DNA from: Leuctra nigra
Lineage: Eukaryota > Arthropoda > Insecta > Plecoptera > Leuctridae
Length of the DNA: 64,000 bases
Direction: 5' to 3'
NCBI GenBank assembly: GCA_934045905.1
Contig: OW203764.1
Span: 28,746,900-28,810,899, forward strand
Position numbers and translations under genes: made by a program. This document shows, in pieces, positions 23,370 to 34,990 of this stretch (its first letter is position 1; the number at the start of each line of letters is the position of its first letter). The notes under the pieces were generated by a model, which saw only the letters and a program-made list of their open reading frames with translations, did not search any database and had not been told where the DNA came from.

Positions 23370-24478
23370 TTCATTTAAGCTCGACATTGTTTTAATGATG
23401 TACATTAGTTTCCAAATACAACATTTTACATGTTTTACGAACGTCAAACTGGGTAAAATATTTTATGTGCCCAACGAAACGAAATTAAGTACGGGAAATG
23501 TTATATGTATCTCGTTATCAAGAATGATAAACCTAGATGCACAAGCACGGCTAAATACGTTGCATTCTTGTTCTTAGGAAATTAGTACCTAGGATTTCTG
23601 ATATTCTGTCTCTGGGAGAATCTAGAATCATGTCGAACACATCACTCAAAACGTTAGCTCAGCTTCACATTTTCATCAAATCCTCAATATTTTACATCAC
23701 AAAATCAGGATTAAATGTAGCTTCCCAAAAGTCAGCTTCAAACTTACAGCATAGCAAAGAGAAATTTATACAACTTAGTAAATGTCTGTTAAACTCTTTG
23801 TAAGATATTATATTGAAAGGTTTTCTATTGACTACTATATATTACATTTTATAGGATTTCAAATTCAAATACATTTTTATAAGATTATTTACTGCTTGCA
23901 TTATTCGAAGACTACATGAAACAACATCGTAGTGATAATTTTAAAAAATACTGGCACTAATGACTAAAAGATTAATTAGGTACCTATGTTTTAATGAAAT
24001 GTCTTTCATATGTTTCATCACAACCTGTTTTTTTTAATTAAATAGTATCTACTAAGATAGGTTCTAAAAATTAAAATCAAGAACACCAATCACTTGCTAT
24101 AGTCAAAATTAAAATCTTGATATAAATGAACGTAACTAAGTTATATGCATGCATGCATATATGCACAATATGCATTTTACTGCTGTGTCTAAACTGGAAG
24201 GGTTTTAACAAGAGATCAAGTAACTGCGGTGCAGTCTTTAAACTAACATAACATCAAATGTCCAAACCAGACTGGTTTAGCTGTAGCAGTAGAAGCACAT
24301 TGTAACTCATATTTACCTAAGTATTTTGACAACTGTTAAAATCTATTGTTGTTTAGCAACTTCAAAACATGAAATAATCATGTCCAACTTATTGACCAGC
24401 AGTATGCAAAATAAAACGATAAATAAAAACAATCGATATACTAAAATGGCCAAATTGCAATTGCACAAACCAGCAATG
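23370..24478. other. Intergenic stretch between convergent genes
   Basis: AT-rich sequence between the DxETGE protein gene and the RecQ4 stop codon. It would contain the RecQ4 3' UTR; no clear antisense poly(A) signal was fixed. A GCATGCATGCATATATGCA run lies near 24147. No further gene or bounded repeat was seen. Confidence 0.4.
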
Positions 24479-27400
24479 TTACCGCAGCTTCAAGATCTCT
24501 CTCGACGCGATGGAACAAAGCAACTTGAAGTTACTCCGCAGATGCGCCCGCCAGAAGCGACACTTGCCCCAGACCATCGCCGGGTAGCACGGGCTGCTGA
24601 TGCCGTAGAAGATCCTGGCTACTGCTCGGCCGCTGAACGTCTGGTCGCGATAACTGCACACCAGATTCCGCACGTCGGCGGCTACTTGATCCTCGTTGGG
24701 CAGCGATTCCTGTGAAATATATCAATCCATTATTATAAAGATTGTTGTTCAATTCTTGATCATGCTCTATCAAGAATTGAATGAAATTATAGGAAGTAGG
24801 AAATTGATTGTATGGCTGTGTAGTACCTAATACATGAACGCATGTCACTAATATTGTACTTGTGAGGATTTATGAAAGTTTTGCTAGGTTTTCTCTGTAC
24901 AAAGTCATCTAATTTATTATGATTTAGAGCTACAAATGCCTGAGCAATACTGAGCTACATGTAACATAATAGGTATCCACTGACTGAAATATGAAACCCT
25001 TTTAGATTTACTTTAGACAAAATAACTCCTTCTAGCTTTTTTACCTAATACAGATCACATTGCAAGCAGACATGGGCAGTATCTAGATACTTGTATCTTA
25101 AGATACGTATCTTAGATACATTTGTATCTTGTATCTAGTATTTTAAATACATGAGCCAAATGTATCTGTATCTTGTATTTTAAATACCCATTTCTAAAGT
25201 ATTTTGTATCTTTTTTGAAGATTTAAAATACAAGATACATTTTTATGCGCCTAGAATTTCAAAGATAGCTTGATCTCTTGCTTGATTTCAAACAAGTATC
25301 AAATAATACACGTTGCCGTATTGAATCGATCAAGAAAATGTTAAGTATGTTGCCTTACAAATAGAACAAATTAAAATTTAATTTAGAATGAAGTCCCTAC
25401 ATTTTTTACTGTTGGATGATATGTATGAGTAGGGATGGCACTTTTAACGGTTCTGAAAAAATCGGTAAATTTACCGGTCAGCGGTAAATTTTGAAAAACG
25501 ATGGCGGATACCAAAATATGACTATACCCAATACAAAAATTACCCTACCTTATTATTTGACTTATTTACAAAGATTACCAGTCAGTCAGTGGTCAGGACA
25601 ATAACAATACATCTAATCAATGTTAATTGTTAATATTGACATTACTGCATTTTGATAAGGGATGATTTGATAGCTGATCGAAATAACTTACGGCAGAATA
25701 GCATTGATTCGACCAATCTAGTATGCTATACATGTTCTTTTCTCCCATAAGAGGAATTGTCGACCATCCAATTTGATCAAGTTTCAATCGCTATGCTGTG
25801 TCTGCTAAACAAGCAAACCAGAACAAAGATCCGACATTGGAAGTAATCGTAGGAATTGCCATTCTGAATGATAGAGGACAACTAAAAATCAACTTAAATT
25901 ATGCCTAACTACTAATGTTGTCACACTGAAGTTTACTTCTAGTTATTACTTAAATTGTGATATCTCCATTCATACATTCAAAAGAATTATAAAAACAAAA
26001 TTTACCATTTTTTACCGGTAAATTAATAATTGGTAAATTTACCGGTAAATTTACCTTAATTTACCGGTAAATTTTACCGGGTGCCATCCCTATGTACGAG
26101 AATAAAAAAAGGATCTTTAAATGTATCTTTTTTGAAGTATCTAAAGATACTATCTTGTATCTTGTATTTTAAATACATCTCTAAAATGTATCTTGTATCT
26201 TGTATTTTAGATACCCAAATTAAAAGTATCAGTATCTTGTATTCCAAATACATTGAAACAGAGTATTTTGCCCATGTCTGATTGCAAGGTAGTTTATTGC
26301 CACTTCTAGCAGTGGCGTCGGAACCGGGGGGGCAGCAGGGGCACGTGCCCCCCCTACTCGTCTGAAGGGGGGGCAAGAGTATCAATCTGCCCCCCCCTGG
26401 TAAAGCACAATATCTTTAAAAATTACTCGATAAGGGCTGAATTTCAAAAAAATTCGCTGCGCGGCATTGTTATGTGAGAGTTTTCTGACGAAATTAAATT
26501 GATTTTGTTATTTTACACCGAAATCATTTTAAACCAACCTTTAAGAGTATTAAGTCCGATTTACACGGTACAATTTCTTGAACAACTTCTGTGTTACATT
26601 CCCAGTTATCACACAATTTTGCATTTACACGAAGCAACTTTCTGTCACCGAACTTAAAACATGTTCTAATTTCATTCAAGAAATGTGACAAGGACTTTGC
26701 CAAAGACTGTGACACAGAAATTGTTCAATAAATGTTACCGAGTAAATCGGGCTTTAGAATTTGAATAAATCACTGCGCGGCATATTTATATGAACATTCC
26801 TGATATGAGTGAAAGATTAACTTTTGTTTTCTTACAATTAAAATGCACCAAAACCATTTGAAACCTGCCTGTGGGCAGAAATTCAAAAAAATCCGCTGCG
26901 CGGCATTTTAATGTGAGAAATGACTATGATTTAATTTCATAATATCTGCATTTGAAATTGGACCTATTGGGAATGTGAATAAATGCGCATATATCATCAA
27001 AATCTAATCACTTCTCAAGTGCATATAATTTTATGACACTTTTCCACATATTTTTAATGCACTCACTATTTTGTAAGTTAATTTTGGCAGTTAAGATAGG
27101 TTTAAAAAATGTGAAATCACGTAGAAACGCGCCAATTTCATTCCTGAAATTCTAAATTTTCCCGGGGCTATGCGCCCCGGACCCGCATGGTGCTGGGGGG
27201 CCCTCCCCCCAGACCCCCCATTGTTTCTCTTGGCAATCGTGTTTCCCACACACATTGTCATTTACTGTATTATTTTTTCTCTTACAGATTTAGTCCCTAC
27301 CCTACCTAGATACTAAGCAAAATGTGCCCCCCCTGAGAAAATAGACTTCCGACGCCACTGACTTCTAGTTACATAGAAGAAATTGACATCAAAATAACTC

Positions 27401-30400
27401 TAAAGCCCCATTTAAACGGTGCAATTTCTTGAACAACTTCTGTGTCACAAAAGTTCTGCACATGTGCAGATTCCCTTTATCATCTCAAAAGTGATACTGC
27501 ACGAGCAGAACCTCTGTGTCACAGAAGTTGTTCAAGAAATTGCACCGTGTAAATAGGGCTTAAGATTAAATTCAACTAACTGTGGCTGAAGATGGCATTA
27601 GTTTAAGAGCTAGTGTGTGATATGAAATTAATAGTTTTTATTTTCCCTCAACACAATAAAATTTCACAGCAAGTTTGTAAAAGATGAAATATCACACCTC
27701 AACATCCATCTCCATGATGACTTCCTCGCGATCGAAGTATGCGCGGATCTGCGACTTCAGAGATTCGCTGCGACTCACGTCGGGTTCGTTCAGACACTCG
27801 GAGCAGCTGTCGTGGGTAATGCTGTAACAATACACAAGATTGTTGACAATTATAAATACACATGTACCTACTTAGTATGTACTTACAGTACAGGCTTGGT
27901 GTACAATCAAATAGTTTGTAAAAATGAGTGGATTTTTTGATTGCTACAACAATTCTCTCTAGCACAGCACATATACCTACACATTATCAAAGAAATAAAT
28001 GTTAAACATTTTGTGACACGCACATTATCCACGTAATTGAGTTTTATAGCTACCTAGTGCGTACAATATTAGTAGAATGAGCCTCTGCAATTTACAGACT
28101 TGAAAAGAGAGAGAGAACTTTATTGTGTCATTATAAAATGGATGTCTCAGACACAAATTAGTCCTACTTACTAATTTACTAATTAGTAATTAGTAGGTAC
28201 CTACGTACTTCAGAAAATGGAGGTAAATGTTTGTTGGATTACACTAACCTTGTGAGCGCTGTGAATACAGTCTTCAGTTGCATGATCGACTTGTTCTCCT
28301 GACTGTTAACTCGGTCGAACAGCGTGTCGAGCGCGTTGTCCAGTTCCGTCGGACTCAAGTTCCCAGGGGCACGAACTCGGAACCCAAGAACCGTGAACTC
28401 GACCTTGAGTCCCGATTTCTGCCAACGTTCTCCATTTTTACCCCACTCCAGGTTCTTGAGGTGGCTCTTCACCATGCCGCTGTCCCAGCCAATAGCTGAT
28501 GCGATATCCACAACTGGGAATTCTACGATGTTGCTCTTCTCATGTGACTTTCCGCGTCGCTGGTCTAAAGCTATCGCCATTGCCAGCGGAGGACTTAGTT
28601 TCGCTGCAGCTTTCAATGCACTGGGCCCTTTGTAGCTCATGACTTTGCACATCGTATAAACTGGAGAGAGAACTTTGATCCACTTCTTTGCATGGAGCTC
28701 CAAGTAGCAAAGCATCGTTGAGATGTTTTCTTGTGGCAGATCCAAAGCTCGAACCGTCTCATCGATGCTGAATGCAACCTCATGGCCAGGACATTGAATA
28801 CCACCTGTGGTCTTATTGCCTGGTTCTTTGGTAGCCAATGGTGTAGTGTCATCAAAGTCATCGTTGAATTCAATCCCCTTGAACATTTCTGAGATCTGCA
28901 CGCATTTACATGGAACGAACACTCTCTGCAGTAATTTTCTAATGGTGTGTCTGTCCACAGAGTCTGAGTAAATGTGTCGCCTCAGTTCGTTTTGATCGCC
29001 GCCTTGCGAGTCCAAGAAGAGATGGCAGTGAGCTGGGATTCCATCGCGCCCCGCTCGACCAATCTCCTGCACGTAGCTCTCGAATGTCTTCGGCATGTTG
29101 TAATGGATAACACCTCGGATGTCTTGCTTGTTGATTCCCATGCCGAATGCGACGGTGGCAACAACGATGCGAAGCTGGCTCGACATGAATGCCGATTGGA
29201 TGTGTCGTCTTCTCGAAGCACTCAAGCCGGCATGATACGGTTCTGCATTCCACGACAAACTGCTCTTCTTGCCTTTGACGTCAACGTTACTCTTTGGGTT
29301 CGTGTCTTGAAGGCAAGTTCGCAGAATTCCAGCCAATCTTTCGCATTCGGCCTGGCGAGTGCAGTAGACGATTATGGAGTCAAAGTTAGCGAAACGCTCG
29401 CCCTTCAACAACGCGACTAGAGCTCTGTCGCGGTTTGCATCGCGTGAAACTGAGAGAACTAGATTGTCCGGCAAGGGCACGTCTTTGATGACTCCTTGCT
29501 CTCCATCGGGGATGTCAAGATGACGGACAATGCTGCAGCAAGTGGCCTTCGTGGCAGTTGCTGTCAATCCGAGTACAGTCCTCACCCCGAGCTTCTCTCT
29601 CAGTACTTGACTGATCATCAGGTAGGAAGGACGGAAGTTGTGAGACCACTGAGACACGCAGTGAGCTTCGTCAATGCACGCAAATCCAATAGCTGGGAGT
29701 TCGCGGAGGATGCTGCCGAAGCCCGTTGACTTTTCGCCGGAAACAACCGCCTCAGGAGAAACCAGCAGGATGTTTAAATTGCCGGACTTGGCTTGCTCCA
29801 TGACTTTCAACCGTTGCTTAGGTGTCTGGTTGGTGTGAAGACAGGCAGCTTTCAGGCACTTTGGGACGCCCAACACTTGGTCCTCCATGAGCGAGACAAG
29901 CGGAGAGACGACAAGAGTGATGCACGAACTACGTTGAGCAAGGAGATACGCTGGCAGTTGATAGCACAAGCTTTTACCTGACCCAGTTGACAAGGTAACC
30001 AGAGTGGAAAGTCCAGACAGAATCCGCATCACGGCTTCCTCTTGTCCCGGGCGGAAACTATCGTAACCAAACTTTATCAGTGCAGCGTAAACTTGAAGGG
30101 GAGTGTCTATCACAGATCCATCATCGTTAAGTTTGTACAGAGGTTCAAAAGTGTTGGGTGGTGGGAGCTGATCTCTCTCAAACTGTTCAGTCTCATTCTG
30201 AGCAGGATTGGATTTGTCAACGATGGCATCCTTGGAGATGTAATGAGTGACAGATTGGCGCTTGCCCATGTGTGCGGCCTCGGAGCACATAGTCTCAACC
30301 TCTTCCAGCGTCGGATATTGACTCTCCTCCGCACCCAGGTCTTCTTCCGGAAGGAGTTTGTCTCCTTTGTTCCGACAATCCCCGGCCCAGTGTCCGATGT

Positions 30401-32461
30401 CTCCACACTTGAAGCAAGTCGACATCTCTTTGCTGGGACCATCGTAAGTACTTTCAGATAAACCTTTCTTTTTCTTCTTCCACTCGTTCTTTTTGTACTT
30501 TGAAAAGTTCATCCCTTTCTTACCTCGACAATAGATTTTCTTCTTTAGATTTATTTTTACAAAGTTCTGGTTTGCTTGTCCACTATCCATCTTCTTTTCT
30601 AGTATTTCTTGTTTTGTTAGTTTTGCAGTTCGTTTACCCCCTTTCTTTTGAAAAATAATTTCTTTCTTAATTGCATCGTCAGCTAGTTTTTCAATATCAA
30701 ATTTCTGGATATTCTCATCATCTTTAGTAACAGATCGAATTTTAATGGCAGATTCAGATTGATATTTTCTTAAGACCTTCCGCCTCTTTGCCAGGGCTTC
30801 GACTGGTTTTCCTGATACATTATTGGTACTTGCTAAGATGTGTTCTAATTTGTCATCAAATGAAAATTTTCTTTTAAAATTAATTGTAGATTCTGTTTTA
30901 CTTGAAGCCATTTCTTTCTCGTCAGCACTGCTGTATACTAAATCTTCGTCACTATCACTGTGAAAAGCTGTGTTTGCTGGCATGTCAGTTTGTTGGTTGT
31001 TTTGTACGGACTCAACTTCATCAATCGAAGGTTTACTTGGTAACACCTTATCTGGCTTATCTAGACTGTTAATCTTGGTGCATCGATTCATCCAACCTGG
31101 ATCAATATTTCTTGAAGAAGATAGTTTTGGTTTACTGGAATTCAGAACTCGCTGTATGGCATTAACTGGCTGTATATTTGTCTTGGGATTGGAATTGATA
31201 ATGACCTTTAACGAGGTTGACGTATTTAGGAACTGTGGAAGTTCTTTGTCACATTGAGAGGCTGGAGCTACCTCCTTAGATTGATCGGATAATGAAGGGA
31301 AAGTATCGATTTCCACTGGAGGTAATTCTGTCTGGATTGAATCTGTAAATGGTAATTCAGACTGGAAGGGTAATTCAGACTGGTTTAAATCTTTGAGGGG
31401 CATTTCAGACTTAGCTAAATCTAAGGAGAGTAGTTCGGACTGCTCTGAATCTATGAACGTATTTTCAGGTTGAAGGCCACCGCAATCATCTGGGGGTGTG
31501 ACGACAGCACCACTATCGGCATCCTCTTTCGCAGGCCTTGAGAAAGAGACCGATTTCCTAGGGTTCCTCTTGTTAAAAGTTGTTCCAGCAAAAAGCTTTT
31601 GTGAGTACGAAAAAGAAAATGACTTTTCATGCATCTTTCTTTCTGAATTTGGAATGAGTTTTTTCATGTCTTTGTTTAAATGCTTTCCCCAAACACCCTT
31701 AAGATCATCTTCCGCTTTCTTTTTGCTACCCTCCTCTTTGGGTTGATTTGATTTTATCAACGGAATTGTTTCGTCAACATTGATGTCTCCTAGAACTATT
31801 CGTGACTGCTTGTTGAGGTCAGCATGCTGTTCACTGGAAATGTCAGGTTTGGGAACTGAAACTGCTGCGGTTACTGCCGTGTCCACCAACGGATTTTCAT
31901 TACATTCGGAAAATGTTAAATCAAGGAGAGTCTCATTCAGCGCAAGACATTTTAGCTTGTAGTACGTTTTGTATGCTTCTTTGATATGTAAACCAGCTTC
32001 TTTGATGTCAACCTGAAAGAAACAATACTGGCGCCTTAGTTTATTGAGTCACAAATGAGTGCAATTTTGGGGGAACTATTTAGAGAGGTGGAATGTGGAT
32101 TGTAACCACCTTATGTAGAGTGGTGAGGAGGGCCGTTGACTTGTCTAAGAGTAAACGTCACATTACAAGCGGGTAGGTAAGGTAGGTACACTCAGAATAC
32201 ATACCTAGTACTACAAGTTTGGAATTTCTTTCTCTTATAAGGTAATTATATTCCCGAGAACTTTATTAGAAGTGACTAAAGTAGGGAAGTCTTTCTTTTC
32301 AAGTAAAATTCAATCTGAGGATTGCTTGTTCCTTGGACCTTATTACTTACTTTTGAGGGATTTCTTCCATTGGAATTTAGGAATTCGCTCTCCCACATCT
32401 TCACTTTATATTTAGACTTCAGATATTTTCGTTTAAAGTCCGGATTATTTAGGAATTCCAT
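24479..32461 (-). CDS. RecQ4: ATP-dependent DNA helicase Q4 (RecQ4)
   Basis: Nuclear 3'-5' RecQ helicase acting in replication initiation and genome maintenance. Four coding exons on the minus strand: 32461-32351, 32012-28249, 27821-27698 and 24709-24479. The frame is kept at every junction, giving 1409 aa. Residues about 10-37 match the Sld2/DRC1 homology region of RecQ4 (KVKMWESEF, then GRNPSK). A CCHC zinc knuckle lies at 570-583 (CFKC...H...C). The helicase core starts near 690: motif I TGSGKS with Lys717, motif II DEAH at 818-821, motif III GLTATAT, and motifs V-VI with FGMGINKQ and QEIGRAGRDG. The last exon carries the RecQ4-specific C-terminal block, including FSGRAVARIFYGISSPCYPA and FWRAHL, and so is essential to the model. 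The region before the knuckle is low in order, with short SELPF-type repeats. The start is the only ATG fitting exon 1. It is divergent with DIP2. Confidence 0.94.
25067..26280. mobile_element. hAT-type element with CAGACATGGGC ends
   Basis: Exact 8-bp TSD ATTGCAAG (25059-25066 and 26281-26288) and TIRs CAGACATGGGCA and its inverse (TGCCCATGTCTG-like). The subterminal regions are packed with GTATCTTGTATCT and AAAATACAAGATAC repeats in both orientations. A second hAT element sits inside at 25430-26092. No transposase ORF. Confidence 0.88.
25430..26092. mobile_element. hAT-type element nested in the element at 25067
   Basis: TIRs TAGGGATGGCA and TGCCATCCCTA; 8-bp TSDs TGTATGAG (25422-25429) and TGTACGAG (26093-26100) with one mismatch. 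Subterminal ACCGGTAAATTTACC repeats lie at both ends. It is noncoding and younger than its host element. Confidence 0.82.
26310..27360. mobile_element. hAT-type element with CAGTGGCGTCGGAA ends
   Basis: Exact TSD ACTTCTAG (26302-26309 and 27361-27368) and perfect 14-bp TIRs CAGTGGCGTCGGAA and TTCCGACGCCACTG. The interior has three copies of AAATTCGCTGCGCGGCAT-like blocks, the shared CCCGGGGCTATGCGCCCCGG block, and a Harbinger-type MITE at 26553-26753. No transposase ORF. Confidence 0.9.
26553..26753. mobile_element. PIF/Harbinger-type MITE, copy 1
   Basis: Inverted arms of about 40 bp, beginning AGTCCGATTTACACGG and ending CCGAGTAAATCGGGCT, flanked by TTA on both sides (26550-26552 and 26754-26756). 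A 3-bp TWA target with GGGC-rich ends fits PIF/Harbinger. It is nested in the hAT element at 26310. Confidence 0.72.
27404..27560. mobile_element. PIF/Harbinger-type MITE, copy 2
   Basis: Arms AGCCCCATTTAAACGGTGCA and inverse, flanked by TAA on both sides (27401-27403 and 27561-27563). The arms match copy 1 and are longer and better kept, with only about 40 bp unpaired in the middle. Confidence 0.78.
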
Positions 32462-32759
32462 TGTGACACACCAAAATTACACGTAAACAAACGGTTCAAC
32501 TTCAAAATTCACTCCCAGCTGCCATCCGCCATATTGATATTCCCCCCACCCAAAATTTACTTTGTGCATATTTCCCGCGCTCTGCTCTCATTGGATGATA
32601 TATCAGTTCCTCGATAAGTGGCGGTAACTGGCGGAATTATTCGAAGCTGTCAAAATCGCCAAGATGGCCAATGGCTAGGGATGTTGGTGTTGACGAGTTG
32701 TGTGTTGTGAACATAAAAATAAGTGTTATTATTTATCTGTTGAAACTTATGGATTAGCT
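32462..32759. promoter_or_regulatory. Bidirectional promoter between RecQ4 and DIP2
   Basis: Only 298 bases separate the two start codons, which face away from each other. No TATA box is seen. Within it are TTTCCCGCGC (32571-32580), a full E2F-type site, an inverted CCAAT (CATTGG near 32589), and GCCGCCATATTG-like and AAGATGGCC elements on the two sides, which resemble YY1/Pho sites. The pattern fits a housekeeping bidirectional promoter; factor binding is inferred from motifs only. Confidence 0.65.
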
Positions 32760-32844
32760 ATGGCCGAGTTAAACATCGACATATCAAAGTTACCGGAGGA
32801 TGTGCGGGACAAAATAGCAGAATTGGATTTGGAACTATCAGAAG
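32760..32844 (+). CDS. DIP2: Disco-interacting protein 2, first coding exon (partial)
   Basis: Codes 28 residues plus one base, MAELNIDISKLPEDVRDK followed by IAELDLELSEG across the junction. This matches the start of the DMAP1-binding domain of DIP2 proteins, where LAELELELSEGDITQKGYE is conserved. The exon ends at a good donor, GAAG|GTAAGC, in phase 1, the phase needed to continue with the conserved Gly-Asp. DIP2 is a large protein of about 1,600-1,800 aa whose later part has two adenylate-forming (AMP-binding-like) domains; none of that lies in this window. The ATG at 32760 is the only suitable start. The call rests on a short stretch but a distinctive one. Confidence 0.8.
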
Positions 32845-34774
32845 GTAAGCCTTCCTCAATCACTCATGTCAGGGTGGTCGGTTTCCACTTGTTCTGCCAA
32901 GTGCATGATTTTTTATCTCAACAAGTATTTTGAACTCCTACTGCAGTGACCCTTTATCGATAAATCCTTAATTCATTGTTTATTTTATTAAATTACTTGC
33001 TTAATAAAGAATAAGGTTCATGTTTGAGGGATTCCTTTTCGATGCAATCCAACCCTTCTTCGCCCATTTGGGGTGGATTCTGTATAGAATAAATCTGTGC
33101 CCACTACGCAACCCCTCGGATCCATTCATGCGTATGCTTATGCTTACCTAATGCCTATCATTGGAATGTTTACGTTTGATTGCATTATTTGTAGTCATTT
33201 ATGACCATGAGCGTAATAGTAAAAGTACGTGTACAAAATATTGTCATGAAAAGCGTTTTATTACAAATAGGCATCAAATCTGTCATCATAGTAAATTAGT
33301 AATCAACACAATTATTGTGGAATGTAGTTACTTGCTGAATTAGCCACATTATTTTATCTAAAATATAAAATACAAAGAGGTGACAGGTGCCGACCACCTG
33401 TCAAAAACTGCTAGAGTCCGCTGTTTTGCGAAGTAGCGAATCAAGAAGTTTTTGTTCATTACGCTGGTTTACCGTTGCACCTGCAATCCTGAACACAATT
33501 TAATTTAGATGGTCACTGTTAATGTTGTAGTTAACTATCATTCCTATAGAAAAGTTATGTCGTAGATTTATCTTCGGGTCGGCGACATCTCTTTAAAATT
33601 CTTTCATCTAAAGAATACGCACGTCAAGAACCTGCGGTTTGGCCCACAAATCCATTGAAAAGCACTTGAATTTGAAAGCGAATTGCGTTTCGTACTCAGC
33701 TAACCACACAGAAGATCAGACAGCCATATAAATCCTAACGTAAGAAATGGTTCTGTTCTGTTTGTAAATACATCGTGGATAATAGGCGTTCGATGTTCGG
33801 GGTTACCTTTTAGCCATTCATTTCACAATCGAATTCAGTTTCTTTCCACCTGCCGTATTTGCCCAGTGACAATGAAGAAAGAATGTTCACCTTTTGGGAG
33901 CGTCGCTTTCGGCAGTGTTTGTCACTTATAACATTCCATTTAGTTATAACCAATATTTTCAAATTGACACTTGAGGGTTAAAATAGAAATATTTTATTCA
34001 CCCTTTTATGACGTCACGCCGCTAGACTTGACAAACAACTCATGCCACTTTTTATTTCATCGATTTTGTGTGACTCACATTTTAGTTAATTGGAACAGGG
34101 TAGCCCTTTCTTCGAACCTACCTGTTCCATGTCGGGTGTTTTAATATTGTAGGTGCGCCGTTATATACATGCCAGAGTTTAGTCATAGTCACGTACTGTT
34201 GCAAAAGCCACGACTGAATTCGCTTTGATGCCTGCGGTGTTGGCTTTTGCACTAGATCGCCAGACAAGCCACCCTCTGAAGGTCGTGCCATATCCGAGCT
34301 TTACAAATGACAAGCTTTTATTTCTTATTCAGTGGCCGGTGAATGGAACAAACCGAGCGGTCGTTTTGTCTAGTAATTAAAAGCGATACGACGCAATCTT
34401 TGAGGTTTATTGCAACCAGGAATTCGAACTCGTGTCCTTCAGGGACGATAAAGCTGAAGAAGAAACATACCATATACGTAGACTGACTGAATTTTCATTT
34501 TCTCAGTAATTTTAATGCCGTTTTAAGTGCTTTAAAATCCAATTTAGCTGATAACGTTTGGCGGAACCCGAGCTACTTTTAGCTAAGCCCGTGCCTCCCT
34601 CACCAACCCCTAACCGAGCTATCTGCTTATTACATCCATGATCCAGCCCTTGTAGCTATACAGGGTGTTCGTTAGTAAGTAACACTACAAACTACTGGTT
34701 ACCAACCTCTTCTAATAGCAACTAATACTACATGAATAATTTTGTAGTTTATTCAATTAGTAATGAAATATGGC

Positions 34775-34990
34775 TACTTGATTTTTTTTGTTCTGTAGAC
34801 GATTTGAATTTTGTAGCTTATTCGGTGATTGGGGATGATTAGGAGGTGATGACTGATGACGAAGAAAGGTGAAGGTGTGTGAACGTGGGCGGAAGTGGTC
34901 AATTTTCTTCGTAATGAACCCACCTCGGTTGGCCGTGGGGCTCAAACCCAGACCGCCAGAATGTTGACGGGGGCTGCAAATGGAGCCAAT
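34775..34990 (-). repeat. Possible tRNA-derived SINE, different subfamily
   Basis: On the minus strand a B-box-like GGGTTTGAGCCC is followed by a body ending CCCCAATCACCGAATAAGC and an A-rich tail (AACAAAAAAAATCAAG). The layout resembles the main SINE family but the body sequence differs. No TSD was established. Confidence 0.35.

Larger units (their letters stand above)
24710..27697 (-). other. RecQ4 intron 3, filled with DNA transposons
   Basis: The donor is GAG|GTGTGA at 27698/27697 and the acceptor TTTCACAG ends at 24710. About 2.4 of its 3.0 kb is made of hAT-type and Harbinger-type elements, listed separately. A gene model that stops at the in-frame TGA just after 27698 would lose the conserved C-terminal exon. 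Confidence 0.85.

Noticed and set aside
24100..24200. CRISPR-like or regulatory array from GCATGCATGCATATATGCA
   Set aside because: It is a simple dinucleotide-type alternation of under 40 bases with no spacer structure.
28278..31962. Plus-strand ORFs of 60-148 codons opposite RecQ4
   Set aside because: They are shadows of the RecQ4 coding exon with no family similarity or separate gene signals.
34660..34690. ACAGGGTGTTCGTTAGTAA, resembling a transposon end
   Set aside because: Only a short match from memory, with no partner end or TSD nearby.
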